A DNA stretch of 64,000 bases from Haematococcus lacustris (lineage: Eukaryota > Chlorophyta > Chlorophyceae > Chlamydomonadales > Haematococcaceae). Below are positions 1-10,251 of this stretch, piece by piece. A program made the translations under genes and the position numbers. The notes beneath the pieces were generated by a model, which worked only from the letters and a program-made list of their open reading frames with translations, had not been told where the DNA came from and made no database searches. The stretch spans positions 1,456,099 through 1,520,098 of the forward strand of contig JASKMD010000018.1 of assembly GCA_030144725.1 (NCBI GenBank), read 5' to 3'. The first letter of the stretch is position 1, and every line of letters starts with the position of its first letter.

Positions 1-2
1 CT

Positions 3-236
3 CTTAAGCATGCAATTTCAAGAGTACCTTTACTCAAAATCCCAGACATTACTAAACCATTCCAGGTTTATTGTGACGCCTCTTTGCAAGGCGTAGGTGC
101 AGTACTCATGCAAGAAGGTTACCCTCTGGCTTATTTAAGCAAAAAGCTGATTCCAGCTGAAAAGAACTATACCACTGGTGAACAAGAGTTACTTGCAATT
201 ATTACTGCGTGTAAAGAGTGGCGCTGTTACTTGGAA
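3..236 (+). pseudogene. Chromovirus A pol: RT-RNase H segment, 5' piece
   Basis: This is the N-terminal half of the RNase H domain of a Ty3/gypsy polyprotein; reverse transcriptase would lie left of the window. Visible motifs are the catalytic CDAS strand (VYCDASLQGVGAVLMQEG) and the GEQELLAI helix with its catalytic Glu, then EWRCYLE. The frame is cut after Glu (codon 234-236) by element D. It resumes at 4115 with GVPFTLYTDHKPLV, so removing D and one AA duplication restores the domain in frame. A was therefore open here when D landed. The left boundary is the window edge, not a real start. Confidence 0.9.
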
Positions 237-407
237 CACTCACGATAAACAAGGACCGGTCGCGATTGGACCGACCATAGCTCATTGGAAACTAGAGTAG
301 AAGGCCGTTCGAACGGTACACGTCTTATGTAACTCCGTGCATCCGTTGCGACGTAGTTGGACCGCGAATTTCTTTGATTTTTAATCTGCACATATGTCGG
401 TTATCCT

Positions 408-765
408 TAATCTGCACAGCTGCTGATAGTCGACATCTGCACAGATGCAGGCGATGTCAACATCTGTGCAGCTGCGAGAAGTCGACATCTGCACAGATGT
501 CGTATACCGCAACCAACATCTGTGCAGATGCTGACGACGACATCTGCACAGATGTTGACTATTACATTCAATGCTTGGCTGTGCAGATGTCGTGACCAAC
601 ATCTGTGCAGCTGCTGACAACGACATCTGCACAGATGTCGACTATTACATTCGAGCCTTGGCTGTGCAGATGTTGTCTATAGCATCTGCACAGATGTCGA
701 CTTTTACATTCGCGGCTTGGCTGTGCAGATGTCGTGGCTTCATCTGCACAGATGTCGACTATTTC
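408..765. repeat. Element D left subterminal palindrome array
   Basis: Repeated copies of CATCTGCACAGATG and its complement CATCTGTGCAGATG, usually followed by TCGAC and separated by 10-40 bp of variable sequence. The motif is palindromic except for its central two bases. The same motif fills 3320-3935 near the other end of D and occurs nowhere else in the window that I can see. Short ORFs across it are repeat translations. Confidence 0.85.
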
Positions 766-781
766 ATCGACTCTTACATCC

Positions 782-1075
782 GCAAAACACATGTATTGAC
801 ACCCAAACATCCCGCAACATCCCCGCAAAACACATGTATTGACCACCAAACACCCCGCAACACCTCGCTACACCCCCGCAAAACACATGCATTGACACCC
901 AAACACCCCGCAACACCTCGCTACACCCCCGCAAAACACATGCATTGACACCCAAACACCCCGCAACACCTCGCTACACCCCCGCAAAACACATGCATTG
1001 ACACCCAAACACCCCGCAACACCCCCGCAAAACACATGCATTGACACCCAAACATCCCGCAACACCTCGCTACGG
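782..1075. repeat. 53-bp satellite in element D
   Basis: About five tandem copies of a 53-bp unit containing GCAAAACACATGCATTGACA, seen at 825, 878, 931, 984 and 1028 with small variations. No coding capacity is apparent. Confidence 0.8.
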
Positions 1076-1228
1076 GACTTGCAAGCACATGTCTCGATGC
1101 ACCATCACTTCACAACACCTGAATATGGAAATGCTAAGCACATGCATTGATGCACCCAATGACCGCAACACCCCCCTACGATGTGACAAGGTAGCAACGA
1201 CACAACACAACAACAAGGTGACACCACA

Positions 1229-1736
1229 CACCATCACCATCACCATCACCATCACCATCACCACGCTCAGGTTAAACATGCATCACCATCACCATCACCA
1301 TCACCATCACCATCACCATCACCATCACCATCACCATCACCATCACCATCACCATCACCATCACCATCACCATCACCATCACCATCACCATCACCATCAC
1401 CATCACCATCACCATCACCATCACCATCACCATCACCATCACCATCACCATCACCATCACCATCACCATCACCATCACCATCACCATCACCATCACCATC
1501 ACCATCACCATCACCATCACCATCACCATCACCATCACCATCACCATCACCATCACCATCACCATCACCATCACCATCACCATCACCATCACCATCACCA
1601 TCACCATCACCATCACCATCACCACACCACACCACACCACACCACACCACACCACACCACACCACACCACACCACACCACACCACACCACACCACACCAC
1701 ACCACACCACACCACACCACACCACACCACACCACA
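1229..1736. repeat. CATCAC hexamer tract and ACCAC pentamer tract
   Basis: A short CATCAC run (about 1229-1262) and a long perfect run (about 1278-1622) pass directly into an ACCAC pentamer run to 1736. The poly-His and Asp-Gly or Met-Val ORFs across it are frame translations of the tract, not genes. Confidence 0.95.
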
Positions 1737-1949
1737 ACCCAACAAGGTGACAACACAACAACATCGCAGCAAGGCGGCAAGATGACGAGGACAACAAGCA
1801 CAGGCTGACAACCACCCAAGCGCTCAGCTATCCCTTTTGAGAGGGATGGGTAGGGTCATTGTGGTGTGTGGGCATGGCATGGCCAGGGTGGGCTGGGTGG
1901 GCTGCTACTCCAAGCTGCCCGCTCCAGGTTGCCCGCTCCAGGTTGCTAC

Positions 1950-2137
1950 GCCAAGGGTAGGGTAGGGAGAGGGCTGCTACGCCAAGGGTAGGGTAGGGAG
2001 AGGGCTGCTACGCCAAGGGTAGGGTAGGGAGAGGGCTGCTACGCCAAGGGTAGGGTAGGGAGAGGGCTGCTACGCCAAGGGTAGGGTAGGGAGAGGGCTG
2101 CTACGCCAAGGGTAGGGTAGGGAGAGGGCTGCTACGT
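1950..2137. repeat. 31-bp satellite in element D
   Basis: About six near-identical tandem copies of a 31-bp unit with core GCCAAGGGTAGGGTAGGGAG. The TAGGG repeats look telomere-like but sit in a non-telomeric satellite. Confidence 0.8.
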
Positions 2138-2267
2138 GTGTCGTAGGGCGGGGGGTGGGAAAGGCGGGAGGTAGGTGGGGTGCCAGGCTTGGAGGTGGTG
2201 GGACAGGGGAGGGGAGGGGGAAGGGGGAAGGAGGAAGGGGGGAAGAGGGAAGGGCTGACCGTGGGAC

Positions 2268-2341
2268 CTGCAGTAAACAATGGGCATCTTTGCGGTTAGG
2301 CTGGGCATCGGACCACCCATGTGCAAGGGCTGGCCACTCAC
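2268..2341 (-). other. Intron-like module in D (1)
   Basis: Read on the minus strand, it runs from GTGAGTGGCC to TTTACTGCAG, 74 bp. The following sequence GTCCCACGGTCAG resembles the exon starts after the other modules in C and E. The body shares the CCCAGCCTAACCGC stretch with those modules. The intron call is by pattern only. Confidence 0.5.
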
Positions 2342-2476
2342 TCTTTGCTAGCGCCACTTCTATACCTACCTGGCAGCGCCTCCATGGCTGCAGCTCCTGG
2401 CTGCTCTTGCGCTCCATGCACCTGCTTCTTGTGGTAGGGTGATGAAGGAGGTGGTGGTGGGGGAGGGAGGGGAGGG

Positions 2477-2693
2477 CTGGGCTGGGCTGGGCTGGGCTGG
2501 GCTGGGCTGGGCTGGGCTGGGCTGGGCTGGGCTGGGCTGGGCTGGGCTGGGCTGGGCTGGGCTGGGCTGGGCTGGGCTGGGCTGGGCTGGGCTGGGCTGG
2601 GCTGGGCTGGGCTGGGCTGGGCTGGGCTGGGCTGGGCTGGGCTGGGCTGGGCTGGGCTGGGCTGGGCTGGGCTGGGCTGGGCTGGGCTGGGTG
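2477..2693. repeat. GGGCT pentamer microsatellite
   Basis: About 43 perfect copies of GGGCT (CAGCC class). The same pentamer occurs at 8211-8673, 30145-30612 and 55324-55405. Confidence 0.95.
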
Positions 2694-2722
2694 TAGGGAA
2701 GGGGAGGTTGGGACCATTGAAC

Positions 2723-2797
2723 CTGCAACAATTCAGTGGTTGGCAAATAGTCAGGCAAGGTACTTGGAGCCACATGACTGCAAGATAAAATACTCAC
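2723..2797 (-). other. Intron-like module in D (2)
   Basis: On the minus strand it runs from GTGAGTATTT to TTGTTGCAG, 75 bp. It is followed by GTTCAATGGTCCCAACC, which matches the exon-start pattern GTCTAATGGTCACACCC of modules in E. The exon it would open runs straight into the pentamer tract. Confidence 0.5.
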
Positions 2798-2799
2798 CA

Positions 2800-3310
2800 T
2801 TCGCTAGGGTGGGGTTTGTGTGGGTGCACCCAACTTTGTTTCAAGTGCACCCAGCCTCGTCTCATGCATGGCTCCTGACCGCCTCCGGGCTCCTCCACTC
2901 CTCTTCCGCTCCGTCTCACAGGCTTCGGGCTACGTGTCCTAGTTGCACCTCATGCATTTGCCGCATCTTTGCATCGCTCTGTCGCTGCATCGCTGCACCT
3001 CCTTCCGTTTTCTGTCGCTATATCTTGATCCTATCGCTTAACCTGATGGCATCTGGTCGCCTAAGCGGCTGGCTGGCTCGTAGCTAGCCTTTTGGCGACG
3101 ATTTTTGTTGGCTGCTCCTGGCTGCTCATTGCTGCTATGTGGGGCAATCTAGGCTCCTTCGCGGTTCCTTGGCTTCCTTCGCGCCACCTTTGCGAAAACT
3201 TCATGCAGATATCACACAGATTGTTGAATAATGGAAGAGTCTTGATTCCTTCGCGGTGACTTTGCTTCCTTCGCGGTGCCTTTGCGTAACCTTGATGCAA
3301 GCCTTATCTT
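2800..3310. other. Element D interior with no recognised gene
   Basis: Mixed-complexity sequence with short direct repeats (for example CTCCTTCGCGGTTCCTTGG and CTTCCTTCGCGGTGCC at 3158-3290). No protein similarity recognised on either strand. Confidence 0.5.
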
Positions 3311-3319
3311 CATGTGCAC

Positions 3320-3935
3320 AGCTGCACTACTTGGCATCTGTGCAGATGTCGAGGTATTCATCTGTGCAGATGTCGACATTGTCGGCATCTGCACAGATGT
3401 CGTCCTTAAATTATAACCGGCATCTGCGCAGATGTCGCCCTTATTAGCATCTGCACAGATTTTATTACCGACATCTGCACAGATGTCGCCCTTTTATGCA
3501 TCTGCACAGATTTAAATACCGGCATCTGCACAGATGTCGCCCTTAATAGTATCTGCACAGATGTCGCCCTTCAAATATAACCAACATCTGCACAGATGTT
3601 GCTTTTTTATGCATCTGCACAGATTTTATTACCGGCATCTGCACAGATGTTGCCTTTATTAGCATCTGCACAGATTTAATAACCGGCATCTGCACAGATG
3701 TCGCCCTTAATAGTATCTGCACAGATGTCGCCCTTCAATTATAACCAACATCTGCACAGATGTTGCTTTTTTATGCATCTGCACAGATTTAATTACCGGC
3801 ATCTGCACAGATGTTGCCTTTATTAGCATCTGCACAGATTTAATAACCGGCATCTGCACAGATGTCGCTTTTCGTAATGGCATCGACATGCAGCTGCACA
3901 GATGACATGCTCATTAAACCAACATCTGCACAGAT
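3320..3935. repeat. Element D right subterminal palindrome array
   Basis: More than twenty copies of CATCTGCACAGAT(G) spaced about 20-25 bp apart, in an imperfect higher-order repeat (3490-3600 resembles 3660-3860). It mirrors the left array of D. Confidence 0.85.
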
Positions 3936-4112
3936 TCCCAAAAAGGGGGGGGTACCTCGCGCGCGGATCGTTGTATCTCCGCAACCGCTGCGAGTTAGGA
4001 CTTCATTCAAGAGCGAGGTCCCCCTTAAACTCAACGATCTATCGTTCTATCGGAGCGGAATGTCCATCCGATGCAAAAAAGGCCCTCGCGTCGGCCTTAT
4101 TTATCGTGAGTG

Positions 4113-4453
4113 AAGGTGTCCCCTTCACGTTGTACACCGACCATAAACCTCTGGTAGCCTTAAAAACACAAAAGGTCTTGTCAAGACGCCAAACCAGGTG
4201 GTTGGAGTTTCTCTCCCGGTATGATTTTACCATAGAGTACCTACCTGGTGATACTAACCCTGCTGACCCTCTGTCACGCATACCTGATGCTCCTGTCAGC
4301 AATCCTGTCATGGTCATGACTAGGAGCAGGAAGCGCCTTTTGGAGGGGGAAGAAGCTGGTGTGGCGCAGCCTACTCAGCCTGCCATTCAGCAGCCGCAGC
4401 AGGAGCCACAGCCTCAGCTGGTGTTGGAACAGCCTCTACCCCCACCTCCTTTG
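4113..4453 (+). pseudogene. Chromovirus A pol: RNase H 3' piece and linker
   Basis: Continues A after element D. It has TLYTDHKPLVAL with the third catalytic Asp of RNase H, then RWLEFLSRYDFTIEYLPG and NPADPLSR, the usual end of gypsy RNase H. A Gln/Pro-rich linker follows. The frame is cut at 4453 by chromovirus B inside the duplicated CTTTG and resumes at 17673, in frame. The ORF that runs on to 4480 is B's LTR. Confidence 0.9.
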
Positions 4454-4654
4454 TGTTGCGTAGCTGGTGTATGGAGGTAGTGCCAATTCAGCGGACAAGG
4501 GCGATGTCAGTGCCTTTCACAAGGCTGTCCGCCTGGGAGTCGAACCCAGCATTTGACACCGGTCATTGGCATTACACTCCGACACCACTATGACGCAATC
4601 GCGTCATCACTTTTCCGAGACGCTTCGCTAGCACTTCGACCGGCGCTCGTAACA
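4454..4654 (-). repeat. Chromovirus B LTR (3' LTR on minus strand)
   Basis: 201 bp, TG...CA ends, reads as identical to 17467-17667. On the minus strand it contains a hairpin CTGGG-TTCGACT-CCCAG identical in form to a tRNA T-arm and pol III B box. Confidence 0.95.
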
Positions 4655-4668
4655 TTCTCCCCCGCCTG
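4655..4668 (-). other. Polypurine tract of chromovirus B
   Basis: Minus-strand GGCGGGGGAGAA lies directly against the start of the 3' LTR, the expected plus-strand primer site for reverse transcription. Confidence 0.7.
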
Positions 4669-4797
4669 GCCGAAGGCCCCAGCTGTCCTCAGCTGCCATC
4701 ATTGACCTGCCCCGCTCGGGTACTGCGTCGTACCGTCGCTAACGCCTTTACGTCGGCGCTTGGTGTCAAACGTCCACAAACACTTTTTATTGTCTTT

Positions 4798-5608
4798 TCA
4801 CTTTGGGATGTGTAGGTTCTTGGCAGCAGCATACTCCCTCACCAGGTCCATGCTACCTTGCAGATTGACTAGGGGTTCCCATGTGTTGCTCTCAGAGGGG
4901 TATCCAACCCACTTCACCAGGAACTCTAGTTGTGGTCGATAGCCGGACGTAAGACGATGGTCAACCAGCTTCTCCACCTCGTACACAGGCTGGCCGTCTT
5001 CCCATCGGTCAGGCGGTGGTGCTACCAGGTTTGGGACCGCATCGCCCACGTATGGCTTTACCAGGGACACATGGAATACATTGTGTACACGCCATTGATG
5101 GGGTAGCTGGATCTTGACTGCTGCATCTCCCACCATGTGGAGCACTCGAAAAGGTCCAACGTATCTAGGTTTCAACTTCCGCACTCCCACATCATCAACT
5201 TTCCTCCTCATGTTCTCAGTCGATAGCATGATAAGTTGCTCAGGGTTATAAGACACATGCCTTCTCCTGCCATCCTCTCGGGCCTTCATCTTTTGCTGAG
5301 CTTCAGCCCAACACTGCTTGGCCTTCTTGATTGCTTGTAAGATGCCTTGCACAAAGGAATGAGCCTTGGGCCCCGACCGGGGTAGCCCCTCAGAAGCTGG
5401 CGTCAACGGGTGCTCTCCGTAGTTCAAGAAGAAGGGAGTATTCTGCACCGATTCATGCCATGAGTTGTTGATTGCAAATTCCACCATGTCTAAATGCTCA
5501 GACCAGTCAGACTGGGCAGGGCTGATGTATGCCCTCAGCATCTCTTCCACCACCCTGTTCACTCTCTCGGTTTGCCCATCGGACTCAGGGTGGTAAGCCA
5601 TACTCATG
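4798..5608 (-). pseudogene. Chromovirus B integrase C-terminal half with chromodomain
   Basis: Third piece of B pol. It begins with SMAYHPESDGQTERVNR, which carries the catalytic Glu of the integrase DDE triad. The integrase C-terminal region follows (RYVGPFRVLHMVGDAAVKIQL, then VHNVFHVSLVKPY). It ends in a chromodomain (VYEVEKLVDHR, EFLVKWVGYPSESNTWEPL), which in chromoviruses directs integration to marked chromatin. The stop is at 4798. C1 separates the Glu from the two Asp residues near 12.5 kb, so no intact integrase can be made. Confidence 0.92.
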
Positions 5609-5740
5609 CACTCAGGCAAATTAGTAACAGCATTTTTGAGATTCGGAGCCTCGGACTTGGTACATAGTCAAATGAAGGCATTGTAAGATTGGGGGTTGAA
5701 ACTAAAATTCGTGATTTTGCGCGGTTGGTGAGATACGGCC

Positions 5741-7420
5741 ATGCTACAGTACTGTAGGTGTCTACAGTACTGTCGGGGTACCTCGCGAGTACACGAACAG
5801 TACTGTAGACACCTACAGTACTGTAGGCTCCTACAGTACTGTAGGTGTCTACAGTACTGTCGGGGTACCTCGAGAGACCACTTACAGTACTGTAGGTATC
5901 TACAGTACTGTAGACATCTACAGTACTGTAGACATCTACAGTACCTCGAGGTACCTCGAGGTACCTCGAGAGACCACTTACAGTACTGTAGGTACCTACA
6001 GTACTGTAGACATCTACAGTACCTCGAGGTACTTCGAGGTACCTCGAGAGACCACTTACAGTACTGTAGGTACCTACAGTACTGTAGACATCTACAGTAC
6101 TGTAGACATCTACAGTACTGTAGACACCTACAGTACTGTAGACATCTACAGTACTGTAGACATCTACAGTACCTCGAGGTACCTCGAGGTACCTCGAGAG
6201 ACCACTTACAGTACTGTAGGTACCTACAGTACTGTAGACATCTACAGTACTGTACACATCTACAGTACTGTAGACACCTACAGTACTGTAGACATCTACA
6301 GTACTGTAGACATCTACAGTACCTCGAGGTACCTCGAGGTACCTCGAGAGACCACTTACAATACTGTAGGTACCTACAGTACTGTAGACATCTACAGTAC
6401 TGTAGACATCTACAGTACTGTAGACACCTACAGTACTGTAGACATCTACAGTACTGTAGACATCTACAGTACCTCGAGGTACTTCGAGGTACCTCGAGAG
6501 ACCACTTACAGTACTGTAGGTACCTACAGTACTGTAGACATCTACAGTACTGTAGACATCTACAGTACTGTAGACACCTACAGTACTGTAGACATCTACA
6601 GTACTGTAGACATCTACAGTACCTCGAGGTACCTCGAGGTACCTCGAGAGACCACTTACAATACTGTAGGTACCTACAGTACTGTAGACATCTACAGTAC
6701 TGTAGACATCTACAGTACTGTAGACACCTACAGTACTGTAGACATCTACAGTACTGTAGACATCTACAGTACCTCGAGGTACCTCGAGGTACCTCGAGAG
6801 ACCACTTACAATACTGTAGGTACCTACAGTACTGTAGACATCTACAGTACTGTAGACATCTACAGTACTGTAGACACCTACAGTACTGTAGACATCTACA
6901 GTACTGTAGACATCTACAGTACCTCGAGGTACTTCGAGGTACCTCGAGAGACCACTTACAGTACTGTAGGTACCTACAGTACTGTAGACATCTACAGTAC
7001 TGTAGACATCTACAGTACTGTAGACACCTACAGTACTGTAGACATCTACAGTACTGTAGACATCTACAGTACCTCGAGGTACCTCGAGGTACCTCGAGAG
7101 ACCACTTACAATACTGTAGGTACCTACAGTACTGTAGACATCTACAGTACTGTAGACATCTACAGTACTGTAGACACCTACAGTACTGTAGACATCTACA
7201 GTACTGTAGACATCTACAGTACCTCGAGGTACTTCGAGGTACCTCGAGAGACCACTTACAGTACTGTAGGTACCTACAGTACTGTAGACATCTACAGTAC
7301 TGTAGACATCTACAGTACTGTAGACACCTACAGTACTGTAGACATCTACAGTACTGTAGACATCTACAGTACCTCGAGGTACCTCGAGGTACCTCGAGAG
7401 ACCACTTACAGTACTGTAGC
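5741..7420. repeat. C1 left palindrome array with 150-bp higher-order repeat
   Basis: The monomer core is the perfect 12-bp palindrome TACAGTACTGTA, separated by GACATC or GACACC. Boundaries marked GAGACCACTTACA recur exactly every 150 bp (6051, 6201, 6351 and so on to 7401). Each carries two or three ACCTCGAGGT palindromes. Units differ mainly by ACTTCGAG versus ACCTCGAG and ATACTG versus GTACTG. The 608-aa and 561-aa ORFs across it are repeat translations. Confidence 0.95.
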
Positions 7421-7991
7421 CTTTAAGCACTTAGAAAAATTCTGAACATCTCACTTGCATTTAAGGCATCCGTCCAACACTTAGTCGCATCATCGTGTAG
7501 CCGGTATTGCAGCGATGGCATCGCACGAGGTTACCCATACTCGCAGCCGCATCTAGCCCATACTCGCAGCCACATACTCGGCAATCAACATCGCGGCCAC
7601 ACAGCTGGTCCACAGATGGCATCGCACGAGGTTACCCATACTCGCAGCCACATCTAGCCCATACTCGCAGCCACATACTCGGCAATCAACCTCGCGGCCA
7701 CACAGCTGGTCCAGCAGCGCAGAAGCATACCTGTGAGGCAGCTCGGTGCGAGGATCTCACCTCGCAGCCAGCCTCGCAGCCATTTTCCTCGCAGCCAGCC
7801 TCGCAGCCAGTTTCGCAGCCAGACTCGCAGCCAGCCTCGCAGCCAGCATCGCAGCTAGCCTCGCGGCCAGTTTTCCTCGCAACGATTCTCCGCAATGAAT
7901 CGCAAGCATTGATGCACCAACGCAAGGCAGGTACAACGTGTTGTGAGCAGCGAAGAGGCCAGACGGACTATGGTAAGAGCTTAGGACCAAG
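7421..7991. repeat. C1 CGCAGCC-rich zone
   Basis: A duplicated block of about 116 bp starts at GATGGCATCGCACGAGG (7513 and 7615). It is followed by a run of CTCGCAGCCAG repeats (7755-7870). The reverse-oriented counterpart in C2 is 30830-31350. Reading frames opened by the ATGs in the duplicated block stop quickly, so I do not call a gene. Confidence 0.6.
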
Positions 7992-8072
7992 GTAAGAGCT
8001 TAGAAGGAGCTAGCATTGCGCAGCATAGCCCTTAGTATCCAGCCTAACCGCTACCACACCTGGTTGCTGCAG
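7992..8072 (+). other. Intron-like module in C1 (a)
   Basis: GTAAGAGCTT to GTTGCTGCAG, 81 bp, with the shared internal CCAGCCTAACCGCTA. The next bases, GTCTTACAATCACGCC, open a Pro/Thr-rich frame that runs into the CAGCC tract. The same segment is conserved in C2 near 30752-30840 (minus). Confidence 0.55.
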
Positions 8073-8210
8073 GTCTTACAATCACGCCTAGTACCCCCCT
8101 GACTACCACCCCCTCCCAGTCCACCTCACCACCACCACCACCACCACCACCACCACCACCACCATTTCATCACCTCTCACAACGTTCCCACTGTTGCCTC
8201 CCTTGTGTTG

Positions 8211-8673
8211 CAGCCCAGCCCAGCCCAGCCCAGCCCAGCCCAGCCCAGCCCAGCCCAGCCCAGCCCAGCCCAGCCCAGCCCAGCCCAGCCCAGCCCAGCC
8301 CAGCCCAGCCCAGCCCAGCCCAGCCCAGCCCAGCCCAGCCCAGCCCAGCCCAGCCCAGCCCAGCCCAGCCCAGCCCAGCCCAGCCCAGCCCAGCCCAGCC
8401 CAGCCCAGCCCAGCCCAGCCCAGCCCAGCCCAGCCCAGCCCAGCCCAGCCCAGCCCAGCCCAGCCCAGCCCAGCCCAGCCCAGCCCAGCCCAGCCCAGCC
8501 CAGCCCAGCCCAGCCCAGCCCAGCCCAGCCCAGCCCAGCCCAGCCCAGCCCAGCCCAGCCCAGCCCAGCCCAGCCCAGCCCAGCCCAGCCCAGCCCAGCC
8601 CAGCCCAGCCCAGCCCAGCCCAGCCCAGCCCAGCCCAGCCCAGCCCAGCCCAGCCCAGCCCAGCCCAGCCCAG
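8211..8673. repeat. CAGCC pentamer microsatellite
   Basis: About 92 perfect CAGCC copies. The (PSPAQ)n ORFs on this and the other strand are artefacts of the tract, although an exon-like frame enters it from the left. Confidence 0.95.
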
Positions 8674-8752
8674 GAAGGTGGGTTCTAATGGAGGGCTGCT
8701 ACACCTGGCCCTCCATCTGCCAGCTCTGCATCTCCCTTGGTCTACTCTATTG

Positions 8753-8819
8753 GTGAGTGCATCCAGTACCCATGTCCAATGTTTGCTTCCGTTGACAAAT
8801 CGTCACACCGTTGCCGCAG
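8753..8819 (+). other. Intron-like module in C1 (b)
   Basis: GTGAGTGCAT to TTGCCGCAG, 67 bp, between two low-complexity open blocks. The following bases, GTCTTGTGCGCC, fit the same exon-start pattern. C2 has the counterpart at about 29960-30030 on the minus strand. Confidence 0.55.
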
Positions 8820-8951
8820 GTCTTGTGCGCCTACACCTAAGACTATCAATGCCCTCCCCACTTCTCTCGCCCTCCCTATGGACCTCCCCTTCCCTTCCCT
8901 CCCCTTCCTCCCCTTCCTCCCACACACATATACACCACACCCCAGCAAACG

Positions 8952-9017
8952 GTGAGTGCAGGTATGTGGCACCCTGTACCCACCTTAAGCGCTAGCATGC
9001 CCCTTGTCCCGCTGCAG
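8952..9017 (+). other. Intron-like module in C1 (c)
   Basis: GTGAGTGCAG to CCGCTGCAG, 66 bp, with the shared CGCTAGCATGCCCCTTGT near the 3' end. It is followed by GATTGATCGTCACACCC. The counterpart in C2 is about 29752-29820 (minus). Confidence 0.55.
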
Positions 9018-9420
9018 GATTGATCGTCACACCCTTCCCCATCCCCTCTTCCTCCCCTTTCCCACGCCCACCACCAACGCCCAGCTTGTCGTCCCTCCAC
9101 TTCCACCTCTACCCACCCCCCACTTCCCCCCTCCCCGTCACCTCTCCCCTGACAGCAGCCAGGAGAAAGCCCACCCCACCCACCCTCTTCCCACCACCAC
9201 CACCACCCCCTCCCTTCCCCCTCTCCCTCCCTCTCCCCTCCCATACTTGTCAAGCCTCCTCTTCCCCTCTCCCACCCTTCGATTGACGTGGCATCGCAAC
9301 CCCCACCTCACCCCACCTTCCCTTCCCTACACCCTACACTCCCCACCGCAGTCCCACCCCACTGGCGCATGGGATATGTTGCCTGGTGTGAGCAGGTAGG
9401 AGGCCAGGAGGACCACAAAG

Positions 9421-9494
9421 GTAAGGCCGCGGTGATAGCTAACACAGTGCCCAGCCTGGTCACCCTACATCATGTGCACGCCCCTTGGTTGCAG
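9421..9494 (+). other. Intron-like module in C1 (d)
   Basis: GTAAGGCCGC to TTGGTTGCAG, 74 bp, containing GCCCAGCCTGG and CACGCCCCTTGG like the other modules. It is followed by GTCTAACAAGCACC and a Pro-rich open block. The counterpart in C2 is about 29272-29345 (minus). Confidence 0.55.
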
Positions 9495-9499
9495 GTCTA

Positions 9500-10250
9500 A
9501 CAAGCACCTCCCATCCACTTCCCTTTCCCCTACACAACCACCCCCTCCCAATTCATCCTCCCCCGCCCCCGCCCCCGCCCCCGCCCCCGCTCCCTCCCCC
9601 GCCCCCACCCCCACCCATGCCCCCACCCACCCCAACCCATGCCCCCAACCCATGCCCCCACCCACCCCAACCCATGCCCCCAACCCAACCCACCCCCGCC
9701 CAACCCAACCCGGTTGAGCCTCCCATCTCCCCGCCTCCCGCCTCCCTGCCTCCCGCCTCCCCGTCTCCAGCCTCTCTGCCTCCCGCCTCCCGCCTTCCAC
9801 ATCTTACCCCCCTCCCCGCCTTCGCTCTTCCACTCCCACCCCCTTCCCAGCAGCAGCCATCAATCAGCCAAAAGGTAGGTAGGTGCTACAGTGCCCCTAC
9901 TATATCTGCTGCTGCGCCCCTACTGCTGCTGCTGCGCCCCTGCTGCTGCTGCTGCTGCTGCTGCCCCCCTACTGCTACTGCTGCGCCCCTGCTGCTGCTG
10001 ATACTGCCCCCCTACTGCTGATGCTGCCCCCCTATTGCTGCCCCCCTACTGCTGCTGCCCCCCTACTGCTAGTGCTGCCCCCCTACTGCAACTGCTGCTG
10101 CCCCCCTACTGCTGCTGCTGCTGCCCCCCTACTGCTGCTGCTGTTGCCCCCTACCGCTGATGCTGCCCCCCTATCGCTACTGCTGCCCCCCTACTGCTGC
10201 TGCTGCTGCCCCCCGACTGCTGCTGCTGCTGCTGCCCCCCTGCTGCTGCC
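9500..10250. repeat. C1 low-complexity zone: CCCCGC/CCACCC then CTG-rich
   Basis: C-rich runs (9560-9720), a CCTCCCGCCT run (9715-9800), then about 350 bp of CTG trinucleotides broken by CCCCC (9900-10250). No gene is supported beyond the possibility that part of it is exonic. Confidence 0.7.
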
Positions 10251-10251
10251 T

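Larger units (their letters stand above)
237..4112. mobile_element. Element D: non-autonomous CACT...AGTG DNA transposon in chromovirus A
   Basis: The ends are CACTCACGATAAA (237-249) and its exact complement at 4100-4112, flanked by a 2-bp AA duplication (235-236 and 4113-4114). Excision rejoins the RNase H reading frame of A exactly, which fixes both boundaries. The interior has no recognisable transposase. It has subterminal arrays of a near-palindrome (CATCTGCACAGATG) at both ends, a 53-bp satellite, a CATCAC hexamer tract, an ACCAC pentamer tract, a 31-bp satellite and a GGGCT tract. Two intron-like modules lie on the minus strand. CACT ends and subterminal repeats suggest a CACTA/EnSpm relative; the 2-bp target duplication is not the usual 3 bp. 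Confidence 0.85.

Noticed and set aside
1041..1808. Poly-histidine ORF
   Set aside because: Produced by the CATCAC tract; the opposite strand is equally open as Asp-Gly and Met-Val repeats.
1950..2137. Degenerate telomere array (TAGGG words)
   Set aside because: The TAGGG words are part of a 31-bp satellite with no hexamer or heptamer periodicity.
4500..4600. tRNA gene in LTR B
   Set aside because: Only the T-arm and a weak acceptor pairing can be drawn; the remaining length is too short for D and anticodon arms.
8194..8756. Long (PSPAQ)n ORFs; similar ones at 2070-2800, 30109-30761, 19124-19989, 54666-55616 and 61613-62848
   Set aside because: They are translations of perfect pentamer microsatellites, open in several frames on both strands, which is expected when a 5-bp unit lacks stop codons.
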